DNA of 64,000 nt from Porcincola intestinalis (GTDB lineage: Bacteria > Bacillota > Clostridia > Lachnospirales > Lachnospiraceae). The number at the start of each line of letters is the position of its first letter. The first letter of the stretch is position 1. The DNA is taken from NCBI RefSeq assembly GCF_009696445.1, contig NZ_VULZ01000001.1:310001-374000 (forward strand), written 5' to 3'. The position numbers and the translations under genes are program-made. The notes below the pieces were generated by a model. It searched no databases, was not told where the DNA came from, and saw only the letters and a list, made by a program, of their open reading frames with translations. Shown here one piece after another: positions 9,986 through 19,351 of this stretch.

Positions 9986-10034
9986 TCCTGTGGCTGCCTC
10001 AAGGCTGCCTGTTTATCTTTTTCTTTGTTTCCAG

Positions 10035-11231
10035 TTATCCGATGATGCCGTCAATCGTTGCCTGTGCTTCTGCTGCTGCATCTTTCGGAGCGCTCTCACC
10101 GGTGATGACCTTATTGAAGGCAAGTGAGATTGCATCAGAGATGCTCGGCCATTCCGGCAGCGGGCCTCTTGCATGAGCGTACTGCATCTCATCTACGAAG
10201 ACCTGGTATACTTCGTCACCCTCAAACTGATCCTTGGCAATGGTGGAGTCAGCTGAGATATAGCCCATTGCATTCATCATGTACAGGCAGGTTTCTGGTG
10301 TGGTTGCGAACTCGAGGAACTTCACTGCTGCATCTTCATTGCCGCCTGCGATCACCGCATAGTTCTCGCCGCCAAGGCCGGATGCCTGCTCTTTATCCTG
10401 CGGGATCGGTGCTACGTTCCAGTTCAAATCCGGAACTTCTTCACGCATAGTCGGGATCTGCCAGGTTCCGTTGATCATCATTGCCAGGTTTCCGGCGATG
10501 AACTGATGCATCGTGTCGCCCTGTGTCCAGTTGATCGCTTCCTTCGTCATAGCTCCGGAATCAACCAGTTCCTTCTCAAAGTTCAGAGCCTTAATGCCGC
10601 CTTCGGAATTGATCTCGTAAGAGGTTGCGCCTGTGGACCATACCCACGGAAGGAAGTTGAATGTTCCCTCTTCATTCTGCAGTGCGCAGTGAGCGAATCC
10701 GAATACAGAATCTGTTGTTGTTGCCTTTGCTACCTCAAGAAGCTCGTCCCAGGTCGTGGGAACTTCGCATCCTGCTTCCTTCAGCATGTCTTCATTATAG
10801 AACAGTACCAGGTCATTGCTTCCGAACGGAACGCCGTACAGTTTTTCATCCAGTGTGCAGGAGTTTACAGGCCCCTCATAGTAGTTGCTGACATCGAACT
10901 TGTCTGTTATATCTGCGAAGATTCCCATGGCTGCATAGGCTGCGTGGTCCGGGTTGTCAAGGATGACCAGATCCGGCAGATCGTCCGCAGACGCTCCGAT
11001 GGAGAGCTGTTTCTTGAAATCCGCGAACGGCACATATTTTGCCTCTACGGTGATGCTGTCCTGAGAACCATTGAACTCTTCAATAATGTGGTTCAGCGCT
11101 TTCTGGTGGCCTTCTGTCTCCCAGTAATACCAGATCGTAACATCCCCGCTTGCTTCCTCTGCATATGCTGCGGTTCCCAGCATGGAGCAGGCAAGGCCTG
11201 CTGTCAAAAGTAACGAAATGAGTTTCTTCAT
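10035..11231 (-). CDS. Sugar ABC transporter substrate-binding protein (family 1)
   Basis: 398 aa extracellular binding protein that delivers sugar to the two permeases encoded upstream. Signal peptide MKKLISLLLTAGLACSMLGT ends in an AYA-E signal-peptidase-I-like site; the AGLAC stretch is a poor lipobox (Gly at -3), so it is unclear whether it is lipid-anchored. The mature protein follows the family 1 pattern (DVTIWYYWETEGHQKALNHI near the N-terminus, NGTWQIPTMREEVPDLNW, GGENYAVIAGG). Its own promoter carries the motif shared with the permease promoter. No dedicated ATPase is encoded here, as is usual for CUT1 systems that share MsmK. Confidence 0.92.
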   Translation of the reverse strand: MKKLISLLLTAGLACSMLGTAAYAEEASGDVTIWYYWETEGHQKALNHIIEEFNGSQDSITVEAKYVPFADFKKQLSIGASADDLPDLVILDNPDHAAYAAMGIFADITDKFDVSNYYEGPVNSCTLDEKLYGVPFGSNDLVLFYNEDMLKEAGCEVPTTWDELLEVAKATTTDSVFGFAHCALQNEEGTFNFLPWVWSTGATSYEINSEGGIKALNFEKELVDSGAMTKEAINWTQGDTMHQFIAGNLAMMINGTWQIPTMREEVPDLNWNVAPIPQDKEQASGLGGENYAVIAGGNEDAAVKFLEFATTPETCLYMMNAMGYISADSTIAKDQFEGDEVYQVFVDEMQYAHARGPLPEWPSISDAISLAFNKVITGESAPKDAAAEAQATIDGIIG

Positions 11232-11311
11232 GGCGATTCCCTCCCAAAAAATAAGTTTTGCTGTGTCTGTATTACAGGAACCACTTCGTACCTCCTGTAA
11301 CCGTTATGTGC

Positions 11312-11363
11312 ATTATAGGATGGACCTCATTTTTAGAAACTGGGTGAAATCTGAAAAAGGGGG
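11312..11363 (-). promoter_or_regulatory. Promoter and probable YesN operator of the binding-protein gene
   Basis: On the minus strand a CCCCCTTTTTCAGATTTCAC motif (11344-11363) is followed 46 bases from its first base by a consensus TATAAT -10 box (11312-11317), then the gene start at 11231. The same motif sits 47 bases before the -10 of the permease operon (15006-15058). Conserved motif and spacing suggest binding by the locus regulator (YesN type) as an activator. This is inference from two sites. Confidence 0.6.
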
Positions 11364-11397
11364 GACGTTTCTAACCTTGTTTGAATATTCATATTTT

Positions 11398-13209
11398 TCA
11401 TTCATCTGCCTCAGGGAATTCCATTTCTACAGTTGTGCCTTCGCCCAGATGGCTGTCGATCTTCAGGATCCCCCGGCCATCTGTATACATGTCAAACCGC
11501 AGGATCGCGTTTTCAAGCCCGATATGTCCCTTCTCATCCTCAGGCGCAGGCTCTCCTCTCATGATCCTGTCAACCACGGAAGTGTCAAACCCGGCGCCGT
11601 TGTCCGTGATCCGTATCTTCAGTCTGCCCTCCTCCTGGCTGAACACAATCTCCAGCAGGTACTCCTCCTGCGCATAGCGGAAGCCGTGAAGGATCGCATT
11701 TTCCACAAACGGCTGAAGCAGGAGTTTGTGAATCTTCCAGTCCTGGACTTCCGGGCTTACATGGATGTCACAGTGGAACTTGTTCTTCATCCGGTACTGC
11801 TGCAGGTAGACATAACGCTTCAGCCATTCCACTTCATCCCGCACCATAACTTCCCCGTCATAGTCGGATATGGCGTAGCGCAGGATGAACGCAAGGGAAT
11901 TGATAGCGTTGCTGATGTCATACTCTTCCCGGTCGATCGCCATCCAGTTGATGGTGTCCAGCGTATTATACAGGAAATGGGGATTGATCTGAGCCTCCAG
12001 CGCCTTCAGCTCCGCTTTCTGGCGGTTCTGCGCAGCCTCTTTCTCCTTCTGCCTGGAGACACTCAGCTTCCGAAGAGTGTCATTGAATTCATTTGCAACC
12101 GTCTCGATCTCTATAGGAAGGGATTCCTCGATGGGGATCTGCACCGACAGATCTCCGGATCCTGCTTCCTTCATCGCGTCCGTCACCGTGTGCACGGAGG
12201 AGACCAGTTTGTCAGTCTGCCTGCGCAGCAGGTAAATGGTGATCCCAAGGAGCAGCAGCCAGACGGCTCCGATGATCAGCAGGCTCCTGCGTACTTCCTG
12301 CCAGAAGTTCAGGCGGTTGATGGCGTTGACGATCACCCATTCCAGTTTCCTGTCCGTGAATGTATATACATCGTACTGTGCAGGGGACTTGATCTCTCTC
12401 TCCTTCAGAAACGTCCGTATCTCGTCGACCAGTGCCTTTTCATCCTGCATGCCGGAGCTGCCTGAGAGAGTCTCGCCGATCCAGCTCTCATCCAGACCGG
12501 ATATGATACGGCCGTTCTGGTCGATGAGAAGGTTGCAGCTCCGGCCTTCCTGTTCTTCCTCTTCCATATAAAGAACACTGTGCAGGAGATCCTCATCCAG
12601 GCTGACGATCACAATCCCACACTGCTTCTTCAGGTCGCGGTAATCGATGATCCTGTGGGCGATGTGGAACAGATAATGATCTTCCCCGGCGAAATTGGTA
12701 GCATATTCCGTGGGGAAGATATAGTAATCATTTTCCCGAGAAACTGTGTCATAGAGAGTTTTCTGATCCAGATGGAACTGGCTCAGCCACGGATTCTCGT
12801 AGGTCGCGGCATTCAGCGTATGGGTGGTGACCATCCTGCCGCTGTCGGAGATCACAGTGATCGCGCCGATGCCAGCCTTGGAATAAAGAAGTGCATTCAT
12901 ATAACGGCGCAGCTGATTGGTGGTCACAGCTTCATCTTCACCCTCGTTCAGGCTCTCCATCCATCCGACCACATCATCGACCGTATAGATCTGGTACACC
13001 AGGTCCTTATACGAATCAAGAAGCAGATTCATGTTGTCATCAATCTGCTTCAGGTTCTGCTGCGTCAGAGTCCTCGTATTCTCTCTGATCAGGCGGATCG
13101 TATTATAGGACAGAAAGATACCCACAAACAGCAACGGAACCGTTGATGTCAGGATAAAGATACTGATCAGCCTGTTTCTCAGACTCTGTTTCGCCATAAA
13201 GATATTCAT
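11398..13209 (-). CDS. YesM-type sensor histidine kinase
   Basis: 603 aa membrane kinase of the LytS/YesM class. Order: membrane segment 15-35, extracellular sensor region to about 305, second membrane segment 309-328, HAMP linker, His-kinase domain with H411 in EAQINPHFLYNTLD, and a C-terminal ATPase domain with the N-box PFVENAILHGF and the ITDNGAGFD motif. It follows the second permease directly (start 9 bases after its stop) and partners the YesN-type regulator encoded at the head of the locus. Such pairs sense extracellular sugars, often through the binding protein, and activate the transporter genes. Confidence 0.93.
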   Translation of the reverse strand: MNIFMAKQSLRNRLISIFILTSTVPLLFVGIFLSYNTIRLIRENTRTLTQQNLKQIDDNMNLLLDSYKDLVYQIYTVDDVVGWMESLNEGEDEAVTTNQLRRYMNALLYSKAGIGAITVISDSGRMVTTHTLNAATYENPWLSQFHLDQKTLYDTVSRENDYYIFPTEYATNFAGEDHYLFHIAHRIIDYRDLKKQCGIVIVSLDEDLLHSVLYMEEEEQEGRSCNLLIDQNGRIISGLDESWIGETLSGSSGMQDEKALVDEIRTFLKEREIKSPAQYDVYTFTDRKLEWVIVNAINRLNFWQEVRRSLLIIGAVWLLLLGITIYLLRRQTDKLVSSVHTVTDAMKEAGSGDLSVQIPIEESLPIEIETVANEFNDTLRKLSVSRQKEKEAAQNRQKAELKALEAQINPHFLYNTLDTINWMAIDREEYDISNAINSLAFILRYAISDYDGEVMVRDEVEWLKRYVYLQQYRMKNKFHCDIHVSPEVQDWKIHKLLLQPFVENAILHGFRYAQEEYLLEIVFSQEEGRLKIRITDNGAGFDTSVVDRIMRGEPAPEDEKGHIGLENAILRFDMYTDGRGILKIDSHLGEGTTVEMEFPEADE

Positions 13210-13218
13210 TCTGTTATA

Positions 13219-14067
13219 CTAACCCTTCACGGCCCCGTTTGTCATTCCCGCAATGATATATTTTTGCATAAAGATGAAAATGACTGCGACCGGAATGATG
13301 GTTACGATAGCGAAGGCGGACAGGTAACTCCATTTCGTGCCGTACTGCCCCATGAAGTTGAAGATCCCGGCCGTGATCGGACGCTTCTGCTGATCCAGGA
13401 TAAACGTCATGCCATAGGCCAGGTCGCCCCACGCGTACAGGAAGGAGAATACGGCGCACACGATGATACCGGGTTTTGCCACCGGCACCAGGATCCGCAT
13501 GAACGCACCAAATCTTGTACATCCGTCGATATATGCCGCCTCTTCCAGTTCCTTCGGGATCGATGCGAAATAATTCTTCAGGATCAGTATGGAAAATGGG
13601 ATCCCGATGGTCGTATCCGCAAGGATCGCCGACCACCAGGTATTATAAACATGCATTCCCTTGAACATGATGAACATGGGCGTGAGCAGCACGGACACCG
13701 GAAGCATCTGGGTGACCAGGAAGAACAGCAGCATGACTTTCCTACCCTTAAAACGGTACTTGGCAATGGCGTACGACGCCGGCACTGCCAGTACAACAGC
13801 GATCAGCATGGAACTCAGGGAGATCAGGAAGCTGTTCGCAAATGAACGGAACATGTTGAAGTCTCCGGTCTCCACCTGCGCTGCATAGGACTGCGTGTTC
13901 AGGACGTGCGGATAGAATGTCGGCGGATTCTGGAATATCTCCTGCTCCGTCTTCAGGGAAGTGTTCAGTGTCCAGAACAGCGGGAACAGCAGGAAACACA
14001 GTACCAGAACGGAAACGATACAGAGGATCACATTTTTCCTGCCGGTAATCTTTTTCTCTTCTCCCAT
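13219..14067 (-). CDS. Sugar ABC transporter permease, MalG type
   Basis: 282 aa inner membrane component with six predicted helices. The EAA loop that contacts the ATPase reads EELEEAAYIDGCTRFGAFMR. N-terminal MGEEKKITGRKNVILCIVSV gives the first helix. It begins 4 bases after the stop of the MalF-type permease and is followed by the kinase gene, so permeases and kinase form one transcript. Role: one half of the translocation pore for the oligosaccharide bound by the family 1 binding protein. Confidence 0.93.
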   Translation of the reverse strand: MGEEKKITGRKNVILCIVSVLVLCFLLFPLFWTLNTSLKTEQEIFQNPPTFYPHVLNTQSYAAQVETGDFNMFRSFANSFLISLSSMLIAVVLAVPASYAIAKYRFKGRKVMLLFFLVTQMLPVSVLLTPMFIMFKGMHVYNTWWSAILADTTIGIPFSILILKNYFASIPKELEEAAYIDGCTRFGAFMRILVPVAKPGIIVCAVFSFLYAWGDLAYGMTFILDQQKRPITAGIFNFMGQYGTKWSYLSAFAIVTIIPVAVIFIFMQKYIIAGMTNGAVKG

Positions 14068-14071
14068 TTCC

Positions 14072-14971
14072 TCAGTCCTCCTCTCCCTGCATGGTGATCC
14101 TCAGGTAGATGATGCCGACCATCAGAAGGATCAGGAGCAGTACATTCGCTACTGCCGAACCGATGCTGTAATTAAACAGTTCAAATGACTGTTTGTAGGA
14201 ATATGTTGACAAAAGGTGGGTGGAATTGACCGGTCCGCCGCTTGTCATGACATAGACCAGGTCATAGACCTTGAATGTGTAGATGAATCCCAGTACCAGA
14301 ACCGATTCGATCGTGGGGCGCAGAAGCGGCAGTGTGATTCGCCAGAAACTCTGGCTGGCGCTCGCGCCGTCGATTGCCGCACTCTCATACAGTTCCTTGG
14401 GGATGGTAGTCAGCCCGGTGGACAGCAGGATCGTGTTAAACGGGATCCCGATCCAGACATTCGCGATAATGACCACCAGCATTGCCGTCTTCGAACTGGT
14501 CAGCCAGTCAATATTCTGGGAGATCAGATGCACGGATCTCAGGATGTAATTCACCACACCGATATCCGTCGCAAACAGAAGTTTGAAGATCAGAGCTGTG
14601 ACCGTCATCGGGATCATCCAAGGGATCATGAGGATCCCGCGCACCGTTCTGGCGAAGCTGAAATTCTTATTCAGGAACAGTGCCAGGATAAATCCGATCA
14701 GAAACTGGAATACCAGGCAGGATACCGTGAAGAGCAGAGTATTGCCGAGAGACTTCAAAAACACGTCATCGTGGAACAGCTTTATGTAGTTGGCTATTCC
14801 GATAAAATGTTTCTCTCCTCTTGACAGATTCGCCACCGTCACATCCTGCAGGCTCAGCAGAAGGTTGCTGATAATGGGATACCCCACAAAGACCAGCATA
14901 TAGACGCATGCCGGCAGAGCAAACAGGAGCCCTGCATTCTCATGCCGGAAGAATCGTTTTAACACACGCAT
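14072..14971 (-). CDS. Sugar ABC transporter permease, MalF type
   Basis: 299 aa membrane protein with about six helices (first AGLLFALPACVYMLVFVGYP). The EAA loop reads KELYESAAIDGASASQSFWR. First gene of the permease-permease-kinase transcript, with its promoter in 15006-15058. Pairs with the MalG-type protein to form the CUT1 importer channel. Confidence 0.93.
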   Translation of the reverse strand: MRVLKRFFRHENAGLLFALPACVYMLVFVGYPIISNLLLSLQDVTVANLSRGEKHFIGIANYIKLFHDDVFLKSLGNTLLFTVSCLVFQFLIGFILALFLNKNFSFARTVRGILMIPWMIPMTVTALIFKLLFATDIGVVNYILRSVHLISQNIDWLTSSKTAMLVVIIANVWIGIPFNTILLSTGLTTIPKELYESAAIDGASASQSFWRITLPLLRPTIESVLVLGFIYTFKVYDLVYVMTSGGPVNSTHLLSTYSYKQSFELFNYSIGSAVANVLLLILLMVGIIYLRITMQGEED

Positions 14972-15005
14972 AGTAAAACCCCCTTTTGCGATCTCTCTTG
15001 CAGAA

Positions 15006-15058
15006 AGTATAGAACGTCAGCATCAACTTCTAAATGTGAGAAATCTTTAAAAAGGGGG
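15006..15058 (-). promoter_or_regulatory. Promoter and probable YesN operator of the permease operon
   Basis: Minus strand: CCCCCTTTTTAAAGATTTCT (15039-15058), then a TATACT -10 box at 15006-15011, 47 bases from motif start to box, and the permease start at 14971. Motif and spacing match the site in front of the binding-protein gene. No good -35 box is visible, as expected for an activator-dependent promoter. Confidence 0.6.
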
Positions 15059-15080
15059 AATTACCTAATCTGTATTGATT

Positions 15081-16619
15081 TTATTTTACATTTCTACGGT
15101 ACTCGACGGGAAGCTGCCCCGTGATCTCCTTGAAGACCCTGCTGAAATATTTGGGATCCGAATAACCGACCTTCTCCGCCACCTCGTACAGTTTCAGGTT
15201 CGTTCCCACCAGCAGCTCCTTCGCCTTCGAGATCCGGTAGTTCTTGACATAATTGCTGAAAGTGGTACCCGTCTCCCTGTGGAACAGCGTCCCCAGATAC
15301 TCCGGCGTCATATCCAGTTTTCTGGAGATCTCATCCAGCATGATCCCCGTCTGATAGAACTCATGGATCATACTCTTCATTCTCTTTACTGTCAGATGGG
15401 TGGTATCCGTATCCTGTGTGCCGGTAAGTTTTTCCAGTACGAGCGAAGAAGCGTCTGTCAGTTCCTCCCGCAGTTTCGCATTCATGATCCGGCTCAGCAG
15501 TTCCTGCTGGTTGATCTGGCTGACTTGAACCTTCCCCACTTCTTTCGCTATGGCGATGATATTCCACAGAAAACGAACATAGCTTTCCTTGATCTCTTTG
15601 GGCGCATAGATCTTTCCGTCGCGAAATGAACTATGGAACTCTTTCATCAATTCCTGTTCCCTTGCCTGATCGTCAGAGCATATGGCCGTCCGCATCTGCA
15701 TCTCCAGGTCAATGGGATAATTGCAGGACGCGGTCTGGACATTCTTGATCTGCGGGTAGCAGATCAGCACCTGATTGTCCATGGAGATATTCCAGTCCAG
15801 ATACGGGTACAAAAGAGAGAACCCTTCTCCCAGTGCATTCAGATCATCCACCTCGACCCAGCCTGCAGCCATCTTCTTCGGACTTCGCTGCAGGATCTGC
15901 TGCTGCATCCATCTCTCCAGATCCTTCAGGTCCCGGTATCCCCTGACTACCACAGTGACAGTATTCCGATAAACTAGGTCCGGATAATAGCAGTCCAGCC
16001 CCGGATAAGAACTGAACACATGCCGGATGTACCTTCGCGTATCCTCTGAACTCACATCACCGCCGTGGTAAGCACACAGAAGACTCATTTTCTCATGACA
16101 GTCGATATGATACCTGCTTTCAAGATAGGCTTCCGTCTGCTCATCAACCGTCAGCTTCCCGGAGAGCACATAGAAAAAGATCTGCTCGGGAGTACCTATT
16201 TGCTCCGGCTTCTCCAGGCGTTCCTTCTCGATCTGGAATGTAACATTCTCCAGCGACTGCATCAGCTCATTGTAGGCAATGGGCTTCAGAAGATATTCCG
16301 TCACCCCCAGCTTCATCGCAGATCTGGCATACTCAAACTCCGAGAACGCACTCAGCACGATCGCCTTCGTATGAATGCCGGCCTGCACCATCTGCTCCAG
16401 CATCTCCAGTCCATCCATATCCGGCATCCGGATATCCGTGATCACAATATCCGGTTTCAGCTGAAAGATCGCCTGCAGCCCTTCCACACCGTTCCCGGCT
16501 TCCATGACCACATCATATCTGCCGCCGGAACGGGACAGCAGCTTCCCCAGACCTTCCCGGATGCGGATCTCATCTTCCACAATCAGGACTTTTAGAACAT
16601 TTTCTTTCATGATCATCAA
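15081..16619 (-). CDS. YesN-type response regulator with AraC DNA-binding domain
   Basis: 512 aa. Receiver domain about 8-130 with acidic residues E15/D16 and phospho-acceptor D62 in VITDIRMPDMDG. A long central linker follows, and the C-terminal AraC/XylS double helix-turn-helix (about 410-512) includes the pattern YFSRVFKEITGQLPVEYR. Partner of the YesM-type kinase. It is separated from the permease operon by a promoter carrying the shared motif, so it probably activates both transporter transcripts. Starts at 16619 or 16610 (MMIMKEN) cannot be separated by the weak AGGGAATTG site. Confidence 0.92.
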   Translation of the reverse strand: MMIMKENVLKVLIVEDEIRIREGLGKLLSRSGGRYDVVMEAGNGVEGLQAIFQLKPDIVITDIRMPDMDGLEMLEQMVQAGIHTKAIVLSAFSEFEYARSAMKLGVTEYLLKPIAYNELMQSLENVTFQIEKERLEKPEQIGTPEQIFFYVLSGKLTVDEQTEAYLESRYHIDCHEKMSLLCAYHGGDVSSEDTRRYIRHVFSSYPGLDCYYPDLVYRNTVTVVVRGYRDLKDLERWMQQQILQRSPKKMAAGWVEVDDLNALGEGFSLLYPYLDWNISMDNQVLICYPQIKNVQTASCNYPIDLEMQMRTAICSDDQAREQELMKEFHSSFRDGKIYAPKEIKESYVRFLWNIIAIAKEVGKVQVSQINQQELLSRIMNAKLREELTDASSLVLEKLTGTQDTDTTHLTVKRMKSMIHEFYQTGIMLDEISRKLDMTPEYLGTLFHRETGTTFSNYVKNYRISKAKELLVGTNLKLYEVAEKVGYSDPKYFSRVFKEITGQLPVEYRRNVK

Positions 16620-16689
16620 TTCCCTGTCATCGAGTTATCTTATAGGAATCAGCCTGTGTTTTATGGTAAAACAATTATATGAATTGGGG

Positions 16690-17177
16690 GCGGACATTTT
16701 CTTGGACTGCCTAAGTAGCAATTCCAAGACTACGTCTGTACTCCAAAGGGCTCATGTTACCGAGTGATACCTTGATCCGTTTTTCATTATTCCAAACGAG
16801 GTAATCATTTAAGATACTCATGAATTCTGGCAGGGTGATATTTTCCCATTTCCGGCTATAAAACATTTCGTTCTTTAGTCTGCCAAACAATCCTTCACAA
16901 GCTGAATTATCAGGAGAGCACCCTTTCTTTGACATGGATCGTTTAAGACCTGCTCTGTTCATGCGTTCAATCCATCCCGGCCAACGATAGTGGCAGCCTC
17001 GATCACTGTGGATCAGAGGATACTCTTCCTTGGATAAAGTAGCAATAGCCTTATCCAGCATTTCATTTACCAGAGCTGCGTTTGGTGCTGTGCTTATCGT
17101 CCATGCAGGAAGCATGCCATCAAAGCAATCAACAATAGAAGAAAGACCATCTTCTATGTTGTAACCGTAATCTTGCG
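16690..17177 (-). pseudogene. IS3-family transposase remnant (C-terminal part of OrfB)
   Basis: Integrase-core C-terminal half: the frame reads IEDGLSSIVDCFDGMLPAW, then HSDRGCHYRW and the DDE glutamate region NSACEGLFGRLKNEM, ending with the IS3 signature W.NEKRIKVSLGNMSPLEYR. Everything upstream of the second catalytic region is absent: the frame stops at the first CRISPR repeat (17178). The 3' end is intact and a terminal-repeat-like end (GGGGGCGGACATTTTCTTGG) follows at about 16690. The IS copy and array end were therefore joined by a deletion or recombination. Confidence 0.8.
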
Positions 17178-17738
17178 GCTTGACACCTTTACGAATTTAC
17201 AAGGTTCTCAAACGGGCTGTGATTTACCAGTATCAATTGTTTTGCTTGACACCTTTACGAATTTACAAGGTTCTCAAACTTTTCAACCATGTTCATAAGC
17301 GTATTCAACGCTTGACACCTTTACGAATTTACAAGGTTCTCAAACTATACCTAAGGTGTAATATTATTACACCTTGCTTGACACCTTTACGAATTTACAA
17401 GGTTCTCAAACAACGCACTATATTATACGCAAGACCGTGGAGCTTGACACCTTTACGAATTTACAAGGTTCTCAAACCGAAATGTACCCGCTTACAACAT
17501 TGATGATGCTTGACACCTTTACGAATTTACAAGGTTCTCAAACCGGTGAATGGTGAGGGAAATTGTGAAATGGCTTGACACCTTTACGAATTTACAAGGT
17601 TCTCAAACGTGAGAAGGCGACCGCAAAATCTCTGGGAGCTTGACACCTTTACGAATTTACAAGGTTCTCAAACCCTAGGGGTCATTGGAATTGCTGTATG
17701 CAGCTTGACACCTTTACGAATTTACAAGGTTCTCAAAC
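17178..17738 (-). CRISPR. Minor type II-A CRISPR array, 9 repeats and 8 spacers
   Basis: Nine identical 36-bp repeats (plus strand GCTTGACACC...GGTTCTCAAAC) at 17178, 17244, 17310, 17376, 17442, 17508, 17573, 17638 and 17703, with 29-30-bp spacers. On the minus strand the repeat begins GTTTGAGAACC, the usual type II 5' end, so crRNA runs leftward from the leader-like sequence at 17739. None of the 8 spacers recurs in the main array by eye. The leader-distal end abuts an IS3 transposase remnant and ends in a perfect repeat rather than a degenerate one, so the original tail of this array has been lost. Confidence 0.97.
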
Positions 17739-17874
17739 CTCAAATGGTCTTCACCGAACCTCCTCTGCCTGGTTTGCAGCATAAATTCAAAGGTTTTTCT
17801 GAATCAAGCACATGTCCTTATCAATAATATAGCGCTTATCACCTGTTCTGTCCAAAGGTTCCGTTCCCTCAATA
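17739..17874 (-). pseudogene. Second copy of CRISPR leader plus 3' end of csn2
   Basis: These 136 bases match 25795-25930 (leader plus last codons of csn2) with one mismatch. The first 7 bases next to the repeat give ATTTGAG on the minus strand, the type II-A leader anchor. The csn2 part covers only about the last 28 codons and is cut by the IS21 element. The array at 17178 thus has a proper leader but no cas genes beside it. Confidence 0.93.
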
Positions 17875-17983
17875 TAAATGCTACTCTGAAAGTGAGCCAC
17901 TTGAGCATAAAACGCTGACTTGAAAATGAGCCACCTTATCAGTACTCTGAATGAAGTGAATGCTTCATTCGGAGGGATAATCG

Positions 17984-19351
17984 GTGGTTATCACAATGAA
18001 AGACTATGACGAAATACGCAAACGATACCTGGCAGGCGAAAGTCAGCGCCATATCGCTAAAACGCTCGGCATCTCAAGGAACACAGTTGCCAAGTACTGT
18101 GAAGGTGCTGCCGTTCCGTGGGAACGTAAAACGCCGGAACGTGTCTCAACGATCCTGACAGACGAGACCGTCACTTTTATCCGCTCTTGTCTTGAAGAAG
18201 ACAAGGCAGAGGGGTTGAAAAAGCAGCGCCACACAGCAAAACGGATCTATGACCGTCTCGTGGAAGAGACCGGATTTACCGGAGGCGAATCCACAGTACG
18301 GGCAAAAGTACATGAGCTGAAGCAGCTTATGCCTTCTGTGTTCCTGCCCCTCCTTTTTGACCCGGGTGAAGCCCTTCAGGTCGACTGGGGAGAAGCTTTT
18401 GTCTATATCAAGGGCAAGAGAGAAAAGGTCAATCTTTTTTGTGCCCGTTTGTGCTACAGCTGCCGGCCGGTCAGCCTGGCATACCACCGCCAAAACGAAG
18501 AAAGCTTTCTGGACGCTTTTGTCCGCAGCTTTCAGGTCCTTGACGGAACGCCGGCCAAAGTGATCTTTGACAATGGCAAAGTCGCCGTAAAAGACGGTTT
18601 CGGATCCCACGCCAAAAAGCAGGAAGGCTATACGCACCTCTCGGCTCATTACGGGTTCAATGCCCTGTTCTGTAACCCGGCGGAAGGCCACGAAAAGGGA
18701 CTCGTGGAAGGCCTTGTCGGCTGGGCCAGACGGAACATCCTCGTCCCGGTCCCCAGGGTGGATTCCCTCATCGAACTCAATGAGACGCTGCTTGAACGCT
18801 GCCAAAAGTACGAAGCCCACAGGATCCAGGGCAAACCTGATACTGTCGGGGCCATGTACCGCCTTGAAAAGGAATCCCTCCATCCTCTGCCGCGGTACAC
18901 GTTTGAAACAGCCAAATGCACCAGTGTCCGGGTGAACGCTTTCTCTACGGTATGTTTTCGGACGAACCGGTACTCGGTTCCGGTCGAGTATGTTGGCCGG
19001 ATCGTCGGGATCAAGGCGTATCCGGAGACGATCGAGGTCTACTGCAACGGTGTCATGATCGCAGAGCACGAGCGCTGCTTCGGGCAGTATCAGAACCGGT
19101 ACCGTCTGGATGACTACCTGCTGCTTCTTGAGATTCGGAGCCGCGCGTTCTTCAATGCCGCGCCCGTACGACAGAACATCCCGCCAGAAGTCCTTCAGCG
19201 GTGGCAGGAGGAGCGGACCGACCACAAGACGATCATTGCGTTCCTAAAGTCGCAGTCCGGTGCTGAGTCTCCGGGGATCAAGGATCCTGTCCGTATCCGT
19301 GCCGTCGACCTTCATGAGTACGACACCTTGAAGGAGGCCGCCTATGTATAA
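17984..19351 (+). CDS. istA: IS21 transposase IstA
   Basis: 455 aa DDE transposase. N-terminal helix-turn-helix (GESQRHIAKTLGISRNTVAK). Catalytic residues are D134 (QVDWGEA), D196 (VIFDNGKV) and E242 (HEKGLVEG), followed by the beta-barrel C-terminal domain. GTG at 17984 is used, with GGAGGG eight bases upstream. Acts with IstB for target choice and strand transfer. Stop overlaps the istB start by 8 bases. Full length for the family. Confidence 0.95.
   Translation: MVITMKDYDEIRKRYLAGESQRHIAKTLGISRNTVAKYCEGAAVPWERKTPERVSTILTDETVTFIRSCLEEDKAEGLKKQRHTAKRIYDRLVEETGFTGGESTVRAKVHELKQLMPSVFLPLLFDPGEALQVDWGEAFVYIKGKREKVNLFCARLCYSCRPVSLAYHRQNEESFLDAFVRSFQVLDGTPAKVIFDNGKVAVKDGFGSHAKKQEGYTHLSAHYGFNALFCNPAEGHEKGLVEGLVGWARRNILVPVPRVDSLIELNETLLERCQKYEAHRIQGKPDTVGAMYRLEKESLHPLPRYTFETAKCTSVRVNAFSTVCFRTNRYSVPVEYVGRIVGIKAYPETIEVYCNGVMIAEHERCFGQYQNRYRLDDYLLLLEIRSRAFFNAAPVRQNIPPEVLQRWQEERTDHKTIIAFLKSQSGAESPGIKDPVRIRAVDLHEYDTLKEAAYV

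Noticed and set aside
10035-11231. Lipoprotein call for the sugar-binding protein
   Set aside because: The only cysteine near the signal peptide is in AGLAC with Gly at -3, a poor lipobox; left as undecided.
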